64,000 nucleotides of DNA from Paenibacillus alkalitolerans. GTDB taxonomy: Bacteria > Bacillota > Bacilli > Paenibacillales > YIM-B00363. Below, piece after piece: positions 1 to 7,964 of this stretch. Location: assembly GCF_016482785.1 (NCBI RefSeq), contig NZ_JAEMXM010000016.1, positions 48,974-112,973 of the forward strand, written 5' to 3'. Position 1 is the stretch's first letter. Each line of letters begins with the position of its first letter. Both the position numbers and the translations under genes were made by a program. The notes beneath the pieces were generated by a model. The model was not told the origin of the DNA. It did not search any database and worked only from the letters and a program-made list of their open reading frames with translations.

Positions 1-140
1 GAAACTCCGGTTACAGTGCTCATTTTCGGTCGACTGCGCTCTCCTAACCGGAGAAACTCCGGTTACAACCACAAATAGGGTCAATTTTGACCCTGTGAGC
101 ATAACTTGTTGGCGTTAACCAACCGGCAATCCAACTGAAG
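1..140. repeat. Short direct repeats and a palindrome at the left edge
   Basis: The 15-mer GAAACTCCGGTTACA occurs at 1-15 and again at 53-67. It is followed by an 8-bp-armed palindrome, AGGGTCAA / TTGACCCT, at 77-94. A close relative of the palindrome region lies at 34858-34884 behind the terminator of another operon, so this looks like a dispersed intergenic repeat rather than a site specific to the next gene. No gene is visible here; the window cuts the left side. Confidence 0.5.
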
Positions 141-209
141 TTGCGAGTGAAGAACAGAGTTATTCAATGTTACAATAACTTCAATAATCAGACGGAGCGT
201 GATATTCCG

Positions 210-1283
210 ATGGGCAGTCAACGTGTAACCGATTATCGATTTTATGTGGGTACATACGCTTCTTCACATGATGAAGGCATTCATTACATGAGTTTGAATC
301 GCGAGAGCGGCCGGCTCTCTAAGCTAAACGCGGTTTCCGGCATTGATAACCCCTCATACTTAACGCTTGACCTTGCAAGGAAGATGCTCTACGCCGTCAG
401 CGAAACGGAAAGCGGACAGGTGTATGCGTACGATGCGGCGGATACGGGGACCGGACAGCTGACGTTCCGCAATAAGCGCGCCACCGCGGGAAGTTCCCCA
501 TGTCACGTTTTGCTGTCGGGCGATCTTCTGCTTATAGCGAATTATATGGGCGGCGTTTCCGTATTTCCGGTAGCGGACGACGGCGGCATCGGCGAAATGT
601 CCGAACACCTGCGATATGAAGGAACCGGGCTGCGCAAAGACCGTCAGGAAGGGTCCCACCCGCATTCGGTATTCGCAAGCGTTGACGGGCGATATTTTTA
701 TGTTTCCGATTTAGGGCTCGATACGATTTTCATTTACAGCGCGGATCGGGAGAACGGCCGGTTGATCCCGCAAGGGGAGTGCCGTTTGACTGCGGGAGCG
801 GGTCCCCGTCACATGTCGTTCCATCCGCATAAGCCATACGCTTATTGCATCAATGAATTGGACTCGACCATTACCGCGTTTCATTATCATGCGGAAACGG
901 GCGGGCTTAAGCACATCGATACGATTTCCACTCTGCCGGAACGATTTCATGAAAACAACACGACCGCCGACATCCATCTCTCGCCTTGCGGCAATTTCCT
1001 GTACGGTTCCAACCGGGGGCACGACAGCATCGCGATGTTTCGAATCGCTGCTCAGACGGGAATGCTAAGTTTGATCGGACATATTTCCTGCGGGGGCCGC
1101 ACTCCGAGAAATTTTGCCGTTTCTCCGGACGGAGAATATATACTGGTCGCGAATCAGGACAGCGAAAATATCGCGTGCTTTCGGGTCGACCCGGCAACCG
1201 GCACTTTAGCCGATACAGGCGAACGAATCGGCGTCAACAAACCTGTGTGCATCCGGTTTGCGCCGCCGCACAATTTCCGATAA
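210..1283 (+). CDS. Lactonase family beta-propeller protein (6-phosphogluconolactonase-like)
   Basis: This 357-residue protein resembles the seven-bladed beta-propeller lactonases of the YkgB/Pgl type, which hydrolyse 6-phosphogluconolactone or related sugar lactones in the cytoplasm. Repeated blade motifs of the form PDG/PCG-x-F-L/Y-x-x-N are visible (SPCGNFLYGSNRG near residue 270, SPDGEYILVANQD near 315), as is GPRHMSFHPHKPYAY near 200. The frame is open upstream to a TTG at 141, but ATG 210 gives the usual family length and has a GGAG about 12 bases upstream. There is no signal peptide. The exact lactone substrate cannot be read from the sequence. Confidence 0.82.
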   Translation: MGSQRVTDYRFYVGTYASSHDEGIHYMSLNRESGRLSKLNAVSGIDNPSYLTLDLARKMLYAVSETESGQVYAYDAADTGTGQLTFRNKRATAGSSPCHVLLSGDLLLIANYMGGVSVFPVADDGGIGEMSEHLRYEGTGLRKDRQEGSHPHSVFASVDGRYFYVSDLGLDTIFIYSADRENGRLIPQGECRLTAGAGPRHMSFHPHKPYAYCINELDSTITAFHYHAETGGLKHIDTISTLPERFHENNTTADIHLSPCGNFLYGSNRGHDSIAMFRIAAQTGMLSLIGHISCGGRTPRNFAVSPDGEYILVANQDSENIACFRVDPATGTLADTGERIGVNKPVCIRFAPPHNFR

Positions 1284-1404
1284 ATCAACTTGGTTTTATT
1301 CAAAATGGTGGAATGTACCCGATATAATAAATAATTATGCCTTACTTTGCGAATTCTTATTACCTAATTTCCTTAGGTTTAATCCAAAATAGAAAAAACT
1401 ATTG

Positions 1405-1410
1405 TATAAT
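1405..1410 (+). promoter_or_regulatory. -10 box upstream of the chromate transporter pair
   Basis: A perfect TATAAT lies 34 bases upstream of the ATG at 1444 and is preceded by TTG. No good TTGACA-like -35 sits at 16-18 bp spacing, so only the -10 is called. Confidence 0.45.
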
Positions 1411-1443
1411 AGAGGTAACAAGGGCATTGAGGGGGCGAACGCG

Positions 1444-2076
1444 ATGAACGGTACCATAGCGAAGCGTTGGAGGAAGCTTCCCTCCATATTTTTGACCTTC
1501 TGCAAGATCGGTCCGATCACGTTCGGAGGCGGCTACGCCATGATCCCGTTGATCGAGAAAGAAGTCGTCGACCGCCGGCGATGGTTGAAAACCGAAGATG
1601 TGTCGGACGTGTTTGCCGTTGCTCAGTCAATACCGGGTGCGGTCGCTATCAATTCCGCAACTTTCATCGGTTACCGCCTGGCTGGCATTCCCGGCGCCGT
1701 CACCGCCATGTGCGGAGTGCTGCTGCCTACGTTTCTCATTGTATTGATGCTGTCCGCGGCTTTTTTACAGTTTCGGGATTTGCCTTTGGTCGAAGCAGCG
1801 TTCGAAGGCATCCGCGCAGCGATTGTTGCCGTCATTTGCTATGCGGGTTACAGGATCGGGAAGACGGCCGTGCTCGATAAGACGACGCTGGGTGTTGTCG
1901 TCGGGACGGTGCTTTTGTTGTTGTTCGTGAATGTTCACCCTGTAATTGTCATATTGAGCGGCTTTTTCCTCGGCATTGCGGCCGTAGCCGTCCGGAGCTG
2001 GCTCGGATTGCAGACAAAGCTCGAAGACCGTCCGAAGGAAGAAGAATGGGGATATATGATGGGAGACGGCATTTAA
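1444..2076 (+). CDS. Chromate transporter, N-terminal-type half (ywrB/chrA-like)
   Basis: A 210-residue membrane protein of the CHR family (chromate ion transporter). The family signature FGGGYAMIPLIEKEVV is near residues 27-42 and PGAVAINSATFIGYR is near 64-78, followed by four or five hydrophobic segments. It is one half of a split short-chain pair; the next gene encodes the homologous second half, and both are expected to assemble in the membrane. ATG 1444 is chosen over an upstream ATG at 1402 because GAGGGGGCG lies 7-15 bases before it. Members export chromate or related oxyanions; the real substrate here is inferred. Confidence 0.88.
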   Translation: MNGTIAKRWRKLPSIFLTFCKIGPITFGGGYAMIPLIEKEVVDRRRWLKTEDVSDVFAVAQSIPGAVAINSATFIGYRLAGIPGAVTAMCGVLLPTFLIVLMLSAAFLQFRDLPLVEAAFEGIRAAIVAVICYAGYRIGKTAVLDKTTLGVVVGTVLLLLFVNVHPVIVILSGFFLGIAAVAVRSWLGLQTKLEDRPKEEEWGYMMGDGI

Positions 2077-2089
2077 GGGGGCGAAACGG

Positions 2090-2641
2090 ATGCTGTGGGA
2101 CTTATTTGTCACTTTTCTCATGATCGGCACCGTTTCGTTCGGCGGAGGATATTCCATGATTCCGGTGATCGAAAGAGAAGTGGTGCGGGATCACGGATGG
2201 ATGTCGCTGCAAACCTTTACCGACGTCGTTGCCGTCGCCGGGATGTCTCCGGGTCCGATCGCTACAAACTCGGCAATCTTTATCGGTTACAAGACGGCGG
2301 GTGTGCCCGGCGCTTTGGTGTCGGCATTGGGGACGGTTTTGCCTTCGCTTGCTCTGATCGTTGCGGCCGCGGCGATATTTTATAAAGTTCAGAAAAATGT
2401 CCACGTGAAAAGGGGATTTTACGGTTTGCGCCCGATCATTACGGGTTTGATTTTTTACGCAGCCATCTCTTTCGCCGTCGGCAATCAAGTCATTCCAACG
2501 ACAGCCGCATCTTTCAACCGGCATACGATTATTCTCGTTCTCATTTGCGCAGCGTCGCTGTTTGCGCTTATCCGGTTCCGGATGCATCCCGCAGCTGTAA
2601 TCATGTTGTCCGGATTGGCCGGAATGGTGCTGTTCGGCTGA
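2090..2641 (+). CDS. Chromate transporter, second half (ywrA/chrA-like)
   Basis: A 183-residue homologue of the preceding protein, starting 14 bases after its stop codon behind AAGGGGGCG, so the two are co-transcribed. It repeats the same signature: FGGGYSMIPVIEREVV near residues 14-29 and PGPIATNSAIFIGYK near 51-65, then hydrophobic helices to the C terminus. The pair together corresponds to one long-chain ChrA. Paired single-domain CHR genes are usual in Bacillota. Confidence 0.88.
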   Translation: MLWDLFVTFLMIGTVSFGGGYSMIPVIEREVVRDHGWMSLQTFTDVVAVAGMSPGPIATNSAIFIGYKTAGVPGALVSALGTVLPSLALIVAAAAIFYKVQKNVHVKRGFYGLRPIITGLIFYAAISFAVGNQVIPTTAASFNRHTIILVLICAASLFALIRFRMHPAAVIMLSGLAGMVLFG

Positions 2642-2711
2642 TGACGGAGCGGGGAAATGCTTGTATACTTGGTGAAGCGGAAAACATTTTTGCGGAAATG
2701 GGGTTGTAGGC

Positions 2712-4901
2712 TTGTCTATTCGTTATGATTCCGTCGATCGGATTTTCCATCTTCAAACCGTCGGGACCAGCTATCTGTTTCAAATTCATCCGAAAGGATA
2801 CATACAGCATCTGTACTGGGGCCGGCCGATCGGTGACGCCGACGCGCGGTACATCGGCAGGACGGTGGAACGGGCGTCTTTTAGTCCGAATCCGGACCCG
2901 GAGGATAAGACGTTGTCTTTAGACACGCTGCCACAGGAATATCCGGCTTACGGAACGTCGGATCTGCGGAGTCCCGCCTATGAAATACAGATGGAAAACG
3001 GATCTTCGGCAACCGAATTGAAGTATGTCGAACATACGATTGCAAGTGGGAAACCGGAGCTTCAAGGACTGCCGGCTACATATACGGAGAGCGACGATGA
3101 AGCGGATACGTTGACGTTGGTGCTCGAGGACGAAACGAGCGGGCTGAGAGCTTATGTGAGCTACACCGCTTTCGAGAAACTGAACGCGATTGCACGCTCC
3201 GTCCGGTTTGAAAACCGAAGCGGCGCTCCGATTCGGCTGATCCGCGCGTTAAGCATGAGCGTCGATTTCGAACATTCGTCGTTTCGCATGCTGCATCTGG
3301 CAGGCGCTTGGGCGCGCGAACGCCATATCTATACGCGGGCGTTGACGCCGGGTACGCAGTCGATCGAGAGCCGCCGCGGAGCGAGCAGCCATCAGCATAA
3401 TCCGTTCGTCGCTTTGCTCGGCAGAGACGCAACGGAGGATTACGGCGATGTGTACGGCTTTAGCCTCGTGTACAGCGGAAGCTTCCTGGCCAACGTCGAA
3501 GTCGATCAATTCGGGACGACGCGGGTGGCGATCGGTATCAACCCATTCGACTTCAGCTGGCTGCTGCAGCCGGGAGAGACGTTCCAGACACCGGAAGCGG
3601 TTATGGTATATTCGTCCGAAGGACTCGGGCACATGTCCCGCACATTCCATGAGTTGTATCGCTCACGGTTGTGCAGAGGCGCGCACCGAGACAAAGAGCG
3701 GCCTATCCTTATTAATAACTGGGAAGCGACGTATTTCAACTTCAACGCCGAGAAAATATCGGCGATCGCCGAAGCCGGGAGCGAATTGGGCATCGAATTG
3801 TTCGTGCTGGACGACGGTTGGTTCGGAAATCGCGACAACGATAAGGGCTCGCTCGGGGATTGGTTCGTCGACAAGAATAAATTGCCGAACGGCTTGAAGG
3901 ACTTGGCCGAGAAGATCGAAGGCATGGGGATGAAGTTCGGTCTTTGGTTCGAGCCGGAGATGGTGTCTCCCGACAGCGAGCTGTACCGGAAGCACCCGGA
4001 CTGGTGCCTCCATGTGCCGAACCGCAGACGTTCCGAAGCGCGCAATCAGCTCATACTTGACTATTCTCGCGCGGATGTCAGGGAATACATCGTTTCCGTC
4101 ATATCGGATATTCTTGGCAATTCACCGATTTCTTATGTGAAGTGGGACATGAACCGGAATATGTCCGAAATCGGTTCCGCCAAGCTCCCGCCGGAACGCC
4201 AGCGGGAAACGGCGCACCGCTACATGCTCGGATTATATGAAGTGCTGGAGGAAGTCACTTCGCGCTTCCCGCATATTTTGTTTGAAAGCTGCTCGGGCGG
4301 CGGCGGCCGATTCGATCCCGGGATGCTCTATTACATGCCGCAGACGTGGACGTCCGACAACACCGATGCGGTCAGCCGGTTGTACATTCAATACGGAACG
4401 AGCATCGTATATCCGGTCAGTTCGATGGGGGCGCACGTATCGGCTGTCCCGAACCATCAGACCGGACGGAACACATCAATCGACATGCGGGCGCATGCGG
4501 CATACACCGGGGCGTTCGGATACGAGCTGGACCTGACGAAGCTGACGGACAGCGAGAAAGCGGCGGCGAAAGAGCAGGTCTCATTCTTCAAATCCATCCG
4601 CAAGCTCGTCCAATTCGGCGATTTTTACCGCATTCTTAGCCCGTTAGATGGCGATGAGACGGCGTGGATGGTCGTATCGAAAGACAAGAAGGAAGCGTAC
4701 CTTGCATATTTCCAAACGAGGAATGAGGCGAACGCTCCGCTTGGCCGCATCCGCCTCAAGGGTCTGGATCCGACGCTCAGATACCGGATTCCGGATTCCG
4801 ATTCGATTGTTGGCGGCGATTTCCTGATGAATGTCGGCCTGCCGAAGCCTCAGACGTGGGGAGATTACTCCAGCGCCGTATATTATCTAAAAGCGGAATA
4901 A
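2712..4901 (+). CDS. Alpha-galactosidase, glycoside hydrolase family 36
   Basis: A 729-residue cytoplasmic GH36 enzyme removing terminal alpha-galactose from raffinose-type oligosaccharides. An N-terminal beta domain (about 1-330) precedes the TIM barrel, which carries LFVLDDGWFG near 365, the nucleophile in YVKWDMNRN (Asp479), the glycine-rich SCSGGGGRFD near 533 and the acid/base in TWTSDNTD (Asp549). Both catalytic aspartates are present and the length is normal. It starts at TTG 2712 behind GGGG. There is no signal peptide and no sugar transporter beside it, so substrate uptake must be encoded elsewhere. It is followed by a strong hairpin. Confidence 0.92.
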   Translation: MSIRYDSVDRIFHLQTVGTSYLFQIHPKGYIQHLYWGRPIGDADARYIGRTVERASFSPNPDPEDKTLSLDTLPQEYPAYGTSDLRSPAYEIQMENGSSATELKYVEHTIASGKPELQGLPATYTESDDEADTLTLVLEDETSGLRAYVSYTAFEKLNAIARSVRFENRSGAPIRLIRALSMSVDFEHSSFRMLHLAGAWARERHIYTRALTPGTQSIESRRGASSHQHNPFVALLGRDATEDYGDVYGFSLVYSGSFLANVEVDQFGTTRVAIGINPFDFSWLLQPGETFQTPEAVMVYSSEGLGHMSRTFHELYRSRLCRGAHRDKERPILINNWEATYFNFNAEKISAIAEAGSELGIELFVLDDGWFGNRDNDKGSLGDWFVDKNKLPNGLKDLAEKIEGMGMKFGLWFEPEMVSPDSELYRKHPDWCLHVPNRRRSEARNQLILDYSRADVREYIVSVISDILGNSPISYVKWDMNRNMSEIGSAKLPPERQRETAHRYMLGLYEVLEEVTSRFPHILFESCSGGGGRFDPGMLYYMPQTWTSDNTDAVSRLYIQYGTSIVYPVSSMGAHVSAVPNHQTGRNTSIDMRAHAAYTGAFGYELDLTKLTDSEKAAAKEQVSFFKSIRKLVQFGDFYRILSPLDGDETAWMVVSKDKKEAYLAYFQTRNEANAPLGRIRLKGLDPTLRYRIPDSDSIVGGDFLMNVGLPKPQTWGDYSSAVYYLKAE

Positions 4902-4910
4902 CGTATATGC

Positions 4911-4940
4911 TGCCGGGGGAGCGTTCTCGTTCCCCCGGCA
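4911..4940 (+). terminator. Rho-independent terminator-like hairpin after the alpha-galactosidase
   Basis: A perfect 10-bp GC-rich stem (TGCCGGGGGA / TCCCCCGGCA) with a 10-base loop is followed by TTTC. The T tail is weak, so termination may be partial and the next gene may be read through. Confidence 0.7.
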
Positions 4941-4967
4941 TTTCAACTTCAATGCGAGGAGCGCACC

Positions 4968-6041
4968 ATGGAATTCACCGTTCAGTATTTATCATTCTTT
5001 GTCATTCAAACGGCCGCGCAAGGCGCCGACACGGACAAGACGTTCCGCCACTACCAAACGCTTGACGCTTTCGATTATGCCGACAGCGAACTCAAGTCGT
5101 TTCTCGACGGGGAGTTTGCCCGAATCTGCAAACGAAAAGTAGAGAAGCACCCGCAATCGGACGTCGTACCGACGAAGATCGGCTCATTCATCGTGGAGCC
5201 GGGATTCGAGCTTGCGAGCAATCCGAACTGGGCCTTGTTTCATCGGCTGCGCACCGCCGATAATAAAGAGCAGTTTCATGCATACAGCGACGAGATGGTC
5301 CGTATGTACATGGACACGAGCGCGGTGCGCGGCGGAGCGTTCATCGTTGCGCGAGCGAAGCTGAACAAGTGGTTCGACGATCCGTTCCTCTTCATTATGA
5401 AATGCGACTTCGAGCCGAAAATTGCCCGCATCTCCGACGAGAAACACTTGATCGCCGCCGTGGAAATGGCCATCAGCGCGCGCAACATCAAGTCGATCCA
5501 ATATCCTCATATGCCTGAGGAAGGAATGTCGGAGGAGGGCGAGCTGAAGATTCACCAAGCGTCCCATGCCCGCTATTTCGAAGACTTCCTCAAATTCGTC
5601 TCTTACGAGAAGTCGATGCCCGAAATTGTTACCCAACAAGTGACGAGTATGGTTCAGCAATATATGGAGCAGAAGTGGCAGGAAACGTACAACGAGGAGA
5701 GGGAGCAGGAGGAACAAAGCTTCGAAGTATGGTCCGCCAGCGAGAAGAGGGAGCTTCAGGAAAAATGGTCCCACGATCAAGTGGCCGCGGCGACAATGCA
5801 AGTGGTGGAGCATAAACCGGATATCGAGCTGAAGTTGAAGCTGGACGACGTGACCGTCAAGGGGCGGATGGCCGCTTACGGCGACAGCATTCATATCGCA
5901 AGATTTAACGGCAAGTATGTTGTGTTGATAGAGGGGGATTCCTTCCTGTTTGAGAAGAACGTTTCGCCTGTCGAGCTATTGCAGCCCCCGGAGTTGGAGG
6001 AACTGCTGCGGGAATTGGCCGGCAGGAGGGAAAGCAACTAA
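4968..6041 (+). CDS. DUF3900-like protein
   Basis: A 357-residue soluble protein with no signal peptide or membrane segment. It begins MEFTVQYLSFFVIQ and has a conserved-looking alpha/beta core to about residue 195, then a charged helical stretch near 235-275 (repeated E, Q and R) and a short beta-rich C terminus. From memory the N-terminal half resembles the DUF3900 family of Bacillota, whose function is unknown; that assignment is tentative. GCGAGGAGC gives a clear RBS before ATG 4968. The preceding hairpin suggests it is at least partly separate from the galactosidase. Confidence 0.75.
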   Translation: MEFTVQYLSFFVIQTAAQGADTDKTFRHYQTLDAFDYADSELKSFLDGEFARICKRKVEKHPQSDVVPTKIGSFIVEPGFELASNPNWALFHRLRTADNKEQFHAYSDEMVRMYMDTSAVRGGAFIVARAKLNKWFDDPFLFIMKCDFEPKIARISDEKHLIAAVEMAISARNIKSIQYPHMPEEGMSEEGELKIHQASHARYFEDFLKFVSYEKSMPEIVTQQVTSMVQQYMEQKWQETYNEEREQEEQSFEVWSASEKRELQEKWSHDQVAAATMQVVEHKPDIELKLKLDDVTVKGRMAAYGDSIHIARFNGKYVVLIEGDSFLFEKNVSPVELLQPPELEELLRELAGRRESN

Positions 6042-6245
6042 CGTTCGGTATTCACTTGATACTTTGGGATTGTCAGCTTTTGAACAATATATCGCTGACA
6101 AAGTGTATGTACGTTATACTATCCTTCTTCCGATAGTAATGGGCTAGTGGTAGGTAGTGTTCTTATTACAAATATTTTTGTTGGTTCGTCACATGTTACT
6201 TTGCATGTACTTTATCATCGTAATCCGTGCAATACAACAGTTGAT

Positions 6246-6419
6246 TCAACCGGCCAGTTTCATAGGCCGGTCTTTGCATTGATTGCAAGGGTTAGTATAA
6301 TGCCCATCCGGATCAACATAATTAACTGGACTATTTCCTGAATACGCATAAAGATTTAAGTTAAGAGGACTGTCTTCGAATCCGCCGAACAATTTATTAC
6401 TATTAAGTTGGCGGCTTCG
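6246..6419 (-). pseudogene. RHS-repeat core fragment with decayed proline-rich linker
   Basis: On the minus strand the codons from 6356 down to 6300 read NLYAYSGNSPVNYVDPDGH, the hallmark end of the RHS-repeat-associated core that precedes variable toxin tips. The open frame runs from 6419 to a stop at 6246 and adds only about 17 residues after the core, so no toxin tip remains. In a neighbouring frame the codons just upstream (6460 to 6403) read a proline-rich linker, PKPPAPKPPVAKPP, suggesting a single-frame shift. There is no start codon or RBS. It is read as the stub of a larger RHS or WapA-like polymorphic toxin. Confidence 0.7.
6249..6275. terminator. Small hairpin at the end of the RHS fragment
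   Basis: Seven-base arms ACCGGCC (6249-6255) and GGCCGGT (6265-6271) flank a 9-base loop and are followed by CTTTG. It overlaps the last codons of the minus-strand RHS fragment. It is weak as a terminator. Confidence 0.3.
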
Positions 6420-6465
6420 CTACCGGCGGCTTAGGTGCAGGCGGCTTTGGTGATGATGGGTACAC

Positions 6466-6864
6466 GTGATGCTCCACCTCCTGACCCGCCCCCTCCCGTT
6501 GAACCACACGCCCCCATTGGACCTGGCCATATATTGGAACAAGATAACTACGATCCGGGGCATAAAAGTTTATCAAAGAGATGATCTTATAGCCCCGTAT
6601 AAAAAAGATTTAACAGGGAGGACAAACCTTCAGAGAATGAAGGCCGGTCATGCACCAATAGGTCCTGATGGTCAATCTGTTCAACTTCATCACATGACTC
6701 AAAGAAATCAGAGTTCAATTGTGGAAGTAATACAATCATTCCATCAGCTTAACAGTAAGTTGATTCATATTAACCCAAATACGTGGCCATCCGGAATTAA
6801 CAGAATTCAATATAACAACTGGAAACAGAATTATTGGAAAAACAGAGCAAAAGATTTTCAGTAA
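6466..6864 (+). pseudogene. LHH-type nuclease toxin domain without delivery region
   Basis: The last 85 residues match the LHH nuclease toxin fold (HNH/Endo VII superfamily) as remembered: VYQRDDLIAP, GRTNLQRMKAGHAPIGPDG, then the signature QLHHMTQ, FHQLNSKLIHINPNTWPSG and a terminal WKNRAKDF. Such domains normally form the C-terminal tip of long secreted RHS, WXG or LXG toxins and cut nucleic acids. Here the first 45 residues of the frame look non-coding (proline/leucine-rich, with other frames equally open and broken), there is no RBS before 6466, and no trafficking domain precedes it. The true start is unknown. It is followed 17 bases later by a SUKH immunity gene, which supports the toxin assignment. 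Confidence 0.72.
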
Positions 6865-6881
6865 TGAAGGAGGAAAAAAAT

Positions 6882-7361
6882 ATGAGTCTTGAAACGTACA
6901 ATCAAGCAAAACAATATTTACTAAATAACCAAGAAAAAGGATTCTTTGTCGGTCCACGTCCTCAAGAACTAATAACACTCGCCGAAGAAACACTTGGTTT
7001 GAAATTTCCAGTCTCTTACTTGGATTTTCTCAAAACTTTTGGAGCAGGCAGCTTCGGTGCTCAGGAGATTTATGGGATAATTCACGATGATTTTGAAAAT
7101 TCTTCAGTTCCAGATGCAATTTGGTGCACTCTTACAGAGAGAAAAGAGATTGATTTACCTCATCATCTGCTTATTATTTATCACACTGGATTTGAAGAAT
7201 TTTTTTGTTTAGATTTCAGTCAACAAGATACGTATGGTGAGCCCCCTGTTGTTGCGTTCGTTCCAGGAGTTGATAATGATAAGCAACAGTATGAGGTAAT
7301 TGCAAAGGACTTTGGGGATTTCTTGTTATATTTGATTAACCTAGAACAAGAAGAAATATAG
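6882..7361 (+). CDS. SUKH-family (SMI1/KNR4) immunity protein
   Basis: A 159-residue protein with the SUKH pattern: an N-terminal helix (MSLETYNQAKQYLL), the conserved LAEETLGLKFPVSYLDFLKT near residues 37-56 ending in FGAGSFGAQEIYG, and a C-terminal acidic helix (DFGDFLLYLINLEQEE). SUKH proteins bind and neutralise cognate nuclease toxins in the cytoplasm. ATG 6882 has an excellent AAGGAGG 8 bases upstream. It directly follows the LHH toxin domain, the typical toxin-immunity order, and appears intact although the toxin is broken. Low GC content matches the patch. Confidence 0.85.
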   Translation: MSLETYNQAKQYLLNNQEKGFFVGPRPQELITLAEETLGLKFPVSYLDFLKTFGAGSFGAQEIYGIIHDDFENSSVPDAIWCTLTERKEIDLPHHLLIIYHTGFEEFFCLDFSQQDTYGEPPVVAFVPGVDNDKQQYEVIAKDFGDFLLYLINLEQEEI

Positions 7362-7379
7362 ATTCTGCTTCTCGGCTTA

Positions 7380-7424
7380 GGAACGTTCGTTCTGGCATGA
7401 TGAGCATATAGGAACAAACGTTCT
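7380..7424. promoter_or_regulatory. Two LexA-like boxes between convergent genes
   Basis: GGAACGTTCGTTCT at 7380-7393 and GGAACAAACGTTCT at 7411-7424 both fit the GAAC-N4-GTTC core of Bacillus-type LexA sites and are 31 bp apart. They lie between the 3' ends of the SUKH and ArsR genes, so no promoter is obvious. They may belong to a deleted gene, or be chance. Confidence 0.25.
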
Positions 7425-7448
7425 GATGCAACTCCGGGAGCAATCATT

Positions 7449-7790
7449 TCACTTGCTTCCGCTTCCGTCATTGTTGCTCTTCTGCTGAAGTTGCCGCAAA
7501 TAAACGTCCAAGTTATCGAATCTTTCCTCCCAGATGCGGCGGAAAGAATCCAGCCAACTGTCCAGCTCTTGAAGCGGCTCCGGACGAAGTTTATATATCC
7601 GCTTATTCGCCACCGGCTGCACCTCGACAAGACCGGCATCGCTAAGAAAACGAAGATGTTTGGAAGTTTGCGGCTGGTTCAGATCGAGCCGTTGGGCGAT
7701 TTCGCCTACCGGCAGAGGGCCGTTGAGCAGCAATTCGACAATATCCAATCGGTTCGGTTCCGCAAGAGCGCTGAAAGTCATCGTGTTCAT
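7449..7790 (-). CDS. ArsR-family winged-helix transcriptional regulator
   Basis: A 113-residue ArsR/SmtB-fold DNA-binding protein. The wHTH spans residues 5-80 (FSALAEPNRLDIVELLL, VGEIAQRLDLNQPQTSKHLRFL as the recognition helix, then the wing AGLVEVQPVANKRIYKL). It lacks the metal-binding cysteines of true ArsR and resembles the subgroup often paired with an SRPBCC/AHSA1 protein encoded just downstream. Here nothing of that kind follows; the gene ends 88 bases from the SUKH gene. TTGGAGT precedes ATG 7790 by about 12 bases. The target is unknown. Confidence 0.82.
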   Translation of the reverse strand: MNTMTFSALAEPNRLDIVELLLNGPLPVGEIAQRLDLNQPQTSKHLRFLSDAGLVEVQPVANKRIYKLRPEPLQELDSWLDSFRRIWEERFDNLDVYLRQLQQKSNNDGSGSK

Positions 7791-7964
7791 AAATCATCTA
7801 CTCCAATTGAAATTGTTCTTATCTACAATATACGCGTTACGGAATATAACTGTCAAAGAAAATGAATCCCATCTGCAAAGCATTATGCTGCTATTCATAG
7901 AGAGAGGCATTGGATCGCGTGACGAATAACGGAGCATGAATAATTGAACCGTTCTTTCTCTATA

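Larger units (their letters stand above)
6042..7365. other. AT-rich accessory patch with polymorphic-toxin debris
   Basis: Base composition drops sharply compared with flanking genes (runs such as AAATAACCAAGAAAAAGG inside coding sequence), and the only recognisable pieces are toxin-system parts on both strands: an RHS-core fragment on the minus strand, an LHH nuclease domain and a SUKH immunity gene on the plus strand. From 6042 to about 6245 I see nothing coding. The composition and broken content suggest horizontally acquired, decaying DNA. Confidence 0.6.

Noticed and set aside
1335-1520. Minus-strand 61-codon ORF over the chromate transporter start
   Set aside because: It overlaps a strongly supported plus-strand gene and its promoter, has no RBS and shows no protein-like pattern.
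5184-5894. Long minus-strand ORF (236 codons) opposite the DUF3900-like gene
   Set aside because: It is a codon-bias shadow of the plus-strand gene: leucine/histidine-rich, no RBS, fully contained in a good gene.
6147-6341. Plus-strand 64-codon ORF in the accessory patch
   Set aside because: It overlaps the minus-strand RHS-core reading, which has a recognised motif, and itself resembles no protein.
7220-7448. Possible SRPBCC partner gene after the ArsR gene at 7449
   Set aside because: ArsR proteins of this type often have one downstream, and an ATG frame opens near 7468, but it shows no recognisable fold and ends within about 100 codons.
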